This document shows, in pieces, positions 63,601 to 64,000 of a stretch of 64,000 nt of DNA (its first letter is position 1; the number at the start of each line of letters is the position of its first letter). Below the pieces are notes generated by a model. That model ran no database searches. It saw nothing but the letters and a program-made list of their open reading frames with translations, and was not told the DNA's origin. Source of the stretch: Psoroptes ovis (taxonomy: Eukaryota > Arthropoda > Arachnida > Sarcoptiformes > Psoroptidae). The position numbers were made by a program, and so were the translations under genes. The stretch is from contig PQWQ01000001.1 in assembly GCA_002943765.1 (NCBI GenBank), positions 3,135,501 to 3,199,500 of the forward strand, read 5' to 3'.

Positions 63601-64000
63601 ATCTTTTGTATTTATTTGGCGATTTGTATTATTATTATTTAAATTAATGTAAATATTTTTATAATAATCAAGAATACGACTTAATTTTGATTGAGATTTT
63701 TTATTTATTGACGATAATTTTTGTTGAATCAATTTATCAAATTCATCGTTATTATTATTACTACTATTCGATGATGATGATATTGTATATAATTTTGATG
63801 ATGATGTGTTTGAGGTTGTCGAGGTTGATGTTATTGCTGTTGTGATGGTTGGCAATTTAGCTGTGTTTGTTGTTACTTTCGATAATGTTGTCGAAGGCAA
63901 CGATATTATGTTTACATCTTTATCAATATTATGATTGAATAATGATTTATTTGGCGAAAATTTTTCATTGAAAGATCGGTTTTTATGAATGGCTTCACTT
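57612..64000 (-). CDS. RING-HC finger protein, multi-exon, 5' end beyond the window
   Basis: Proposed exons (minus strand): at least 63,999-63,397, then 60,166-60,101, 59,995-59,246 and 58,808-57,612. Each joins in phase 0 at GT-AG sites. The central RING reads CVIC...CGHRVVCRKC...CVIC, a C3HC4 type expected to bind two zincs and act as an E3 ubiquitin ligase module. It is preceded by a charged helix-like stretch (THKI/EKLLVKLESEYETELA) built across the first two junctions, and that continuity supports the join. The flanks are Ser/Asn/Thr-rich and probably disordered. The last exon (398 codons, Gln/Ser-rich with a basic tail around KKLMNKLFGLRQ) is linked only by an open phase-0 acceptor at 58,809; it could instead be a separate 393-aa gene starting at 58,793. 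The frame is open to base 63,999, so the N terminus is missing. Substrate and family name are not recognised. Confidence 0.72.
60167..63396 (-). other. Large intron of the RING gene
   Basis: 3,230 nt from the GTAAGT donor at 63,396 to the CATAG acceptor at 60,167. Its downstream (left) end contains a plus-strand ORF at 60,263-60,919. The remainder is AT-rich with no other supported feature. Confidence 0.65.
60263..60919 (+). CDS. Possible nested one-TM protein with Gln/Ser-rich tail, up to 218 aa
   Basis: Plus-strand ORF inside an intron of the minus-strand RING gene. A second in-frame ATG (MEWSSEIW, 60,302) is an equally good start. A hydrophobic segment (STFLFMICFLLCMATAVPLI) suggests one membrane span. 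It is followed by a basic stop-transfer-like stretch (KLKIRSMK) and an ordinary mixed-composition segment (NIPLAIDLLDQKIGGPPDF) that does not look random. After that come Gln-rich and Ser-rich low-complexity repeats and a basic C terminus (KKRSPRRHYR). No homologue was recognised. It may be a single-exon nested gene, or an exon of a plus-strand gene starting at the TTCCAG acceptor near 60,295. Confidence 0.45.
   Translation: MNFLHFNEHSSTQMEWSSEIWPMATASTFLFMICFLLCMATAVPLIRFAGFKLKIRSMKNIPLAIDLLDQKIGGPPDFIYRTNQFKFEIEKQQQQHQQQQLYYQPEAIKIDGLYQPKMQLLPQPQQQHQYQQSPMPTLQQHNRKDKIPRIQSSYISSSPPSSTSQISPSSSSAIALSSSASSVNMVNSDVKSLKKYKQRYQHQQQQQRKKRSPRRHYR

Noticed and set aside
1..64000. tRNA, rRNA, CRISPR array or bacterial-type operon signals
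   Set aside because: I found no cloverleaf with A/B boxes, no rRNA blocks and no spaced direct repeats. Spliced genes show this is eukaryotic nuclear DNA. A dedicated tRNA/ncRNA scan was not possible here.

Overview
This is AT-rich arthropod-like nuclear DNA: long A/T tracts, abundant CAT/ATG and GAAT/CATT microsatellite drift, GT-AG introns that are either tiny (52-129 nt) or 2.4-3.4 kb, and Asn/Gln/Ser/His homopolymers inside proteins. The composition, short introns and gene content fit an astigmatid mite (house-dust-mite type). That assignment is inference from style, not from a marker gene.

Layout. Bases 1-37,239 are gene-poor. They hold one intact cellular gene, a mitochondrial-type tRNA m5U methyltransferase (TRMT2B-like, minus strand, 23.8-25.6 kb), plus mobile DNA. 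The mobile DNA is a full-length BEL/Pao LTR retrotransposon (11,055-17,081) with LTRs that look identical and one uninterrupted 1655-codon polyprotein ORF; a 187-bp hAT-type MITE (8.07-8.25 kb); and a 1.65-kb hAT-like, partly fold-back element (32.5-34.2 kb) that carries a second, inverted copy of the same MITE. The last three boundaries are set by terminal inverted repeats and 8-bp target duplications.

Bases 37,240-64,000 are gene-dense. A three-exon MFS transporter of the MCT8/MCT10 (SLC16) type lies on the plus strand. It converges on four consecutive minus-strand genes: exportin-4 (XPO4), an SLC5 sodium/solute symporter of SMCT/SMVT type, a two-exon protein with a C-terminal PPP-phosphatase fold whose metal-binding motifs are almost all lost, and a multi-exon RING-finger gene that runs off the right edge. 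A plus-strand ORF for a possible one-TM protein lies inside a 3.2-kb intron of the RING gene, and a short plus-strand ORF with an HPD motif lies between the SLC5 and pseudophosphatase genes.

Exon structures were built by reading splice sites and checking codon phase. XPO4, SLC5, MCT and the PPP-like gene each assemble into one continuous frame of about the expected family length. The most unusual item is the PPP-fold pseudophosphatase at 54.5-57.4 kb: a degenerate EF-hand-like region and a CxxC-type Cys cluster precede a phosphatase fold with the GDxHG, GDxxDRG, GNHE and HGG motifs destroyed. No shared pathway links the genes of the window; they look like ordinary neighbours.
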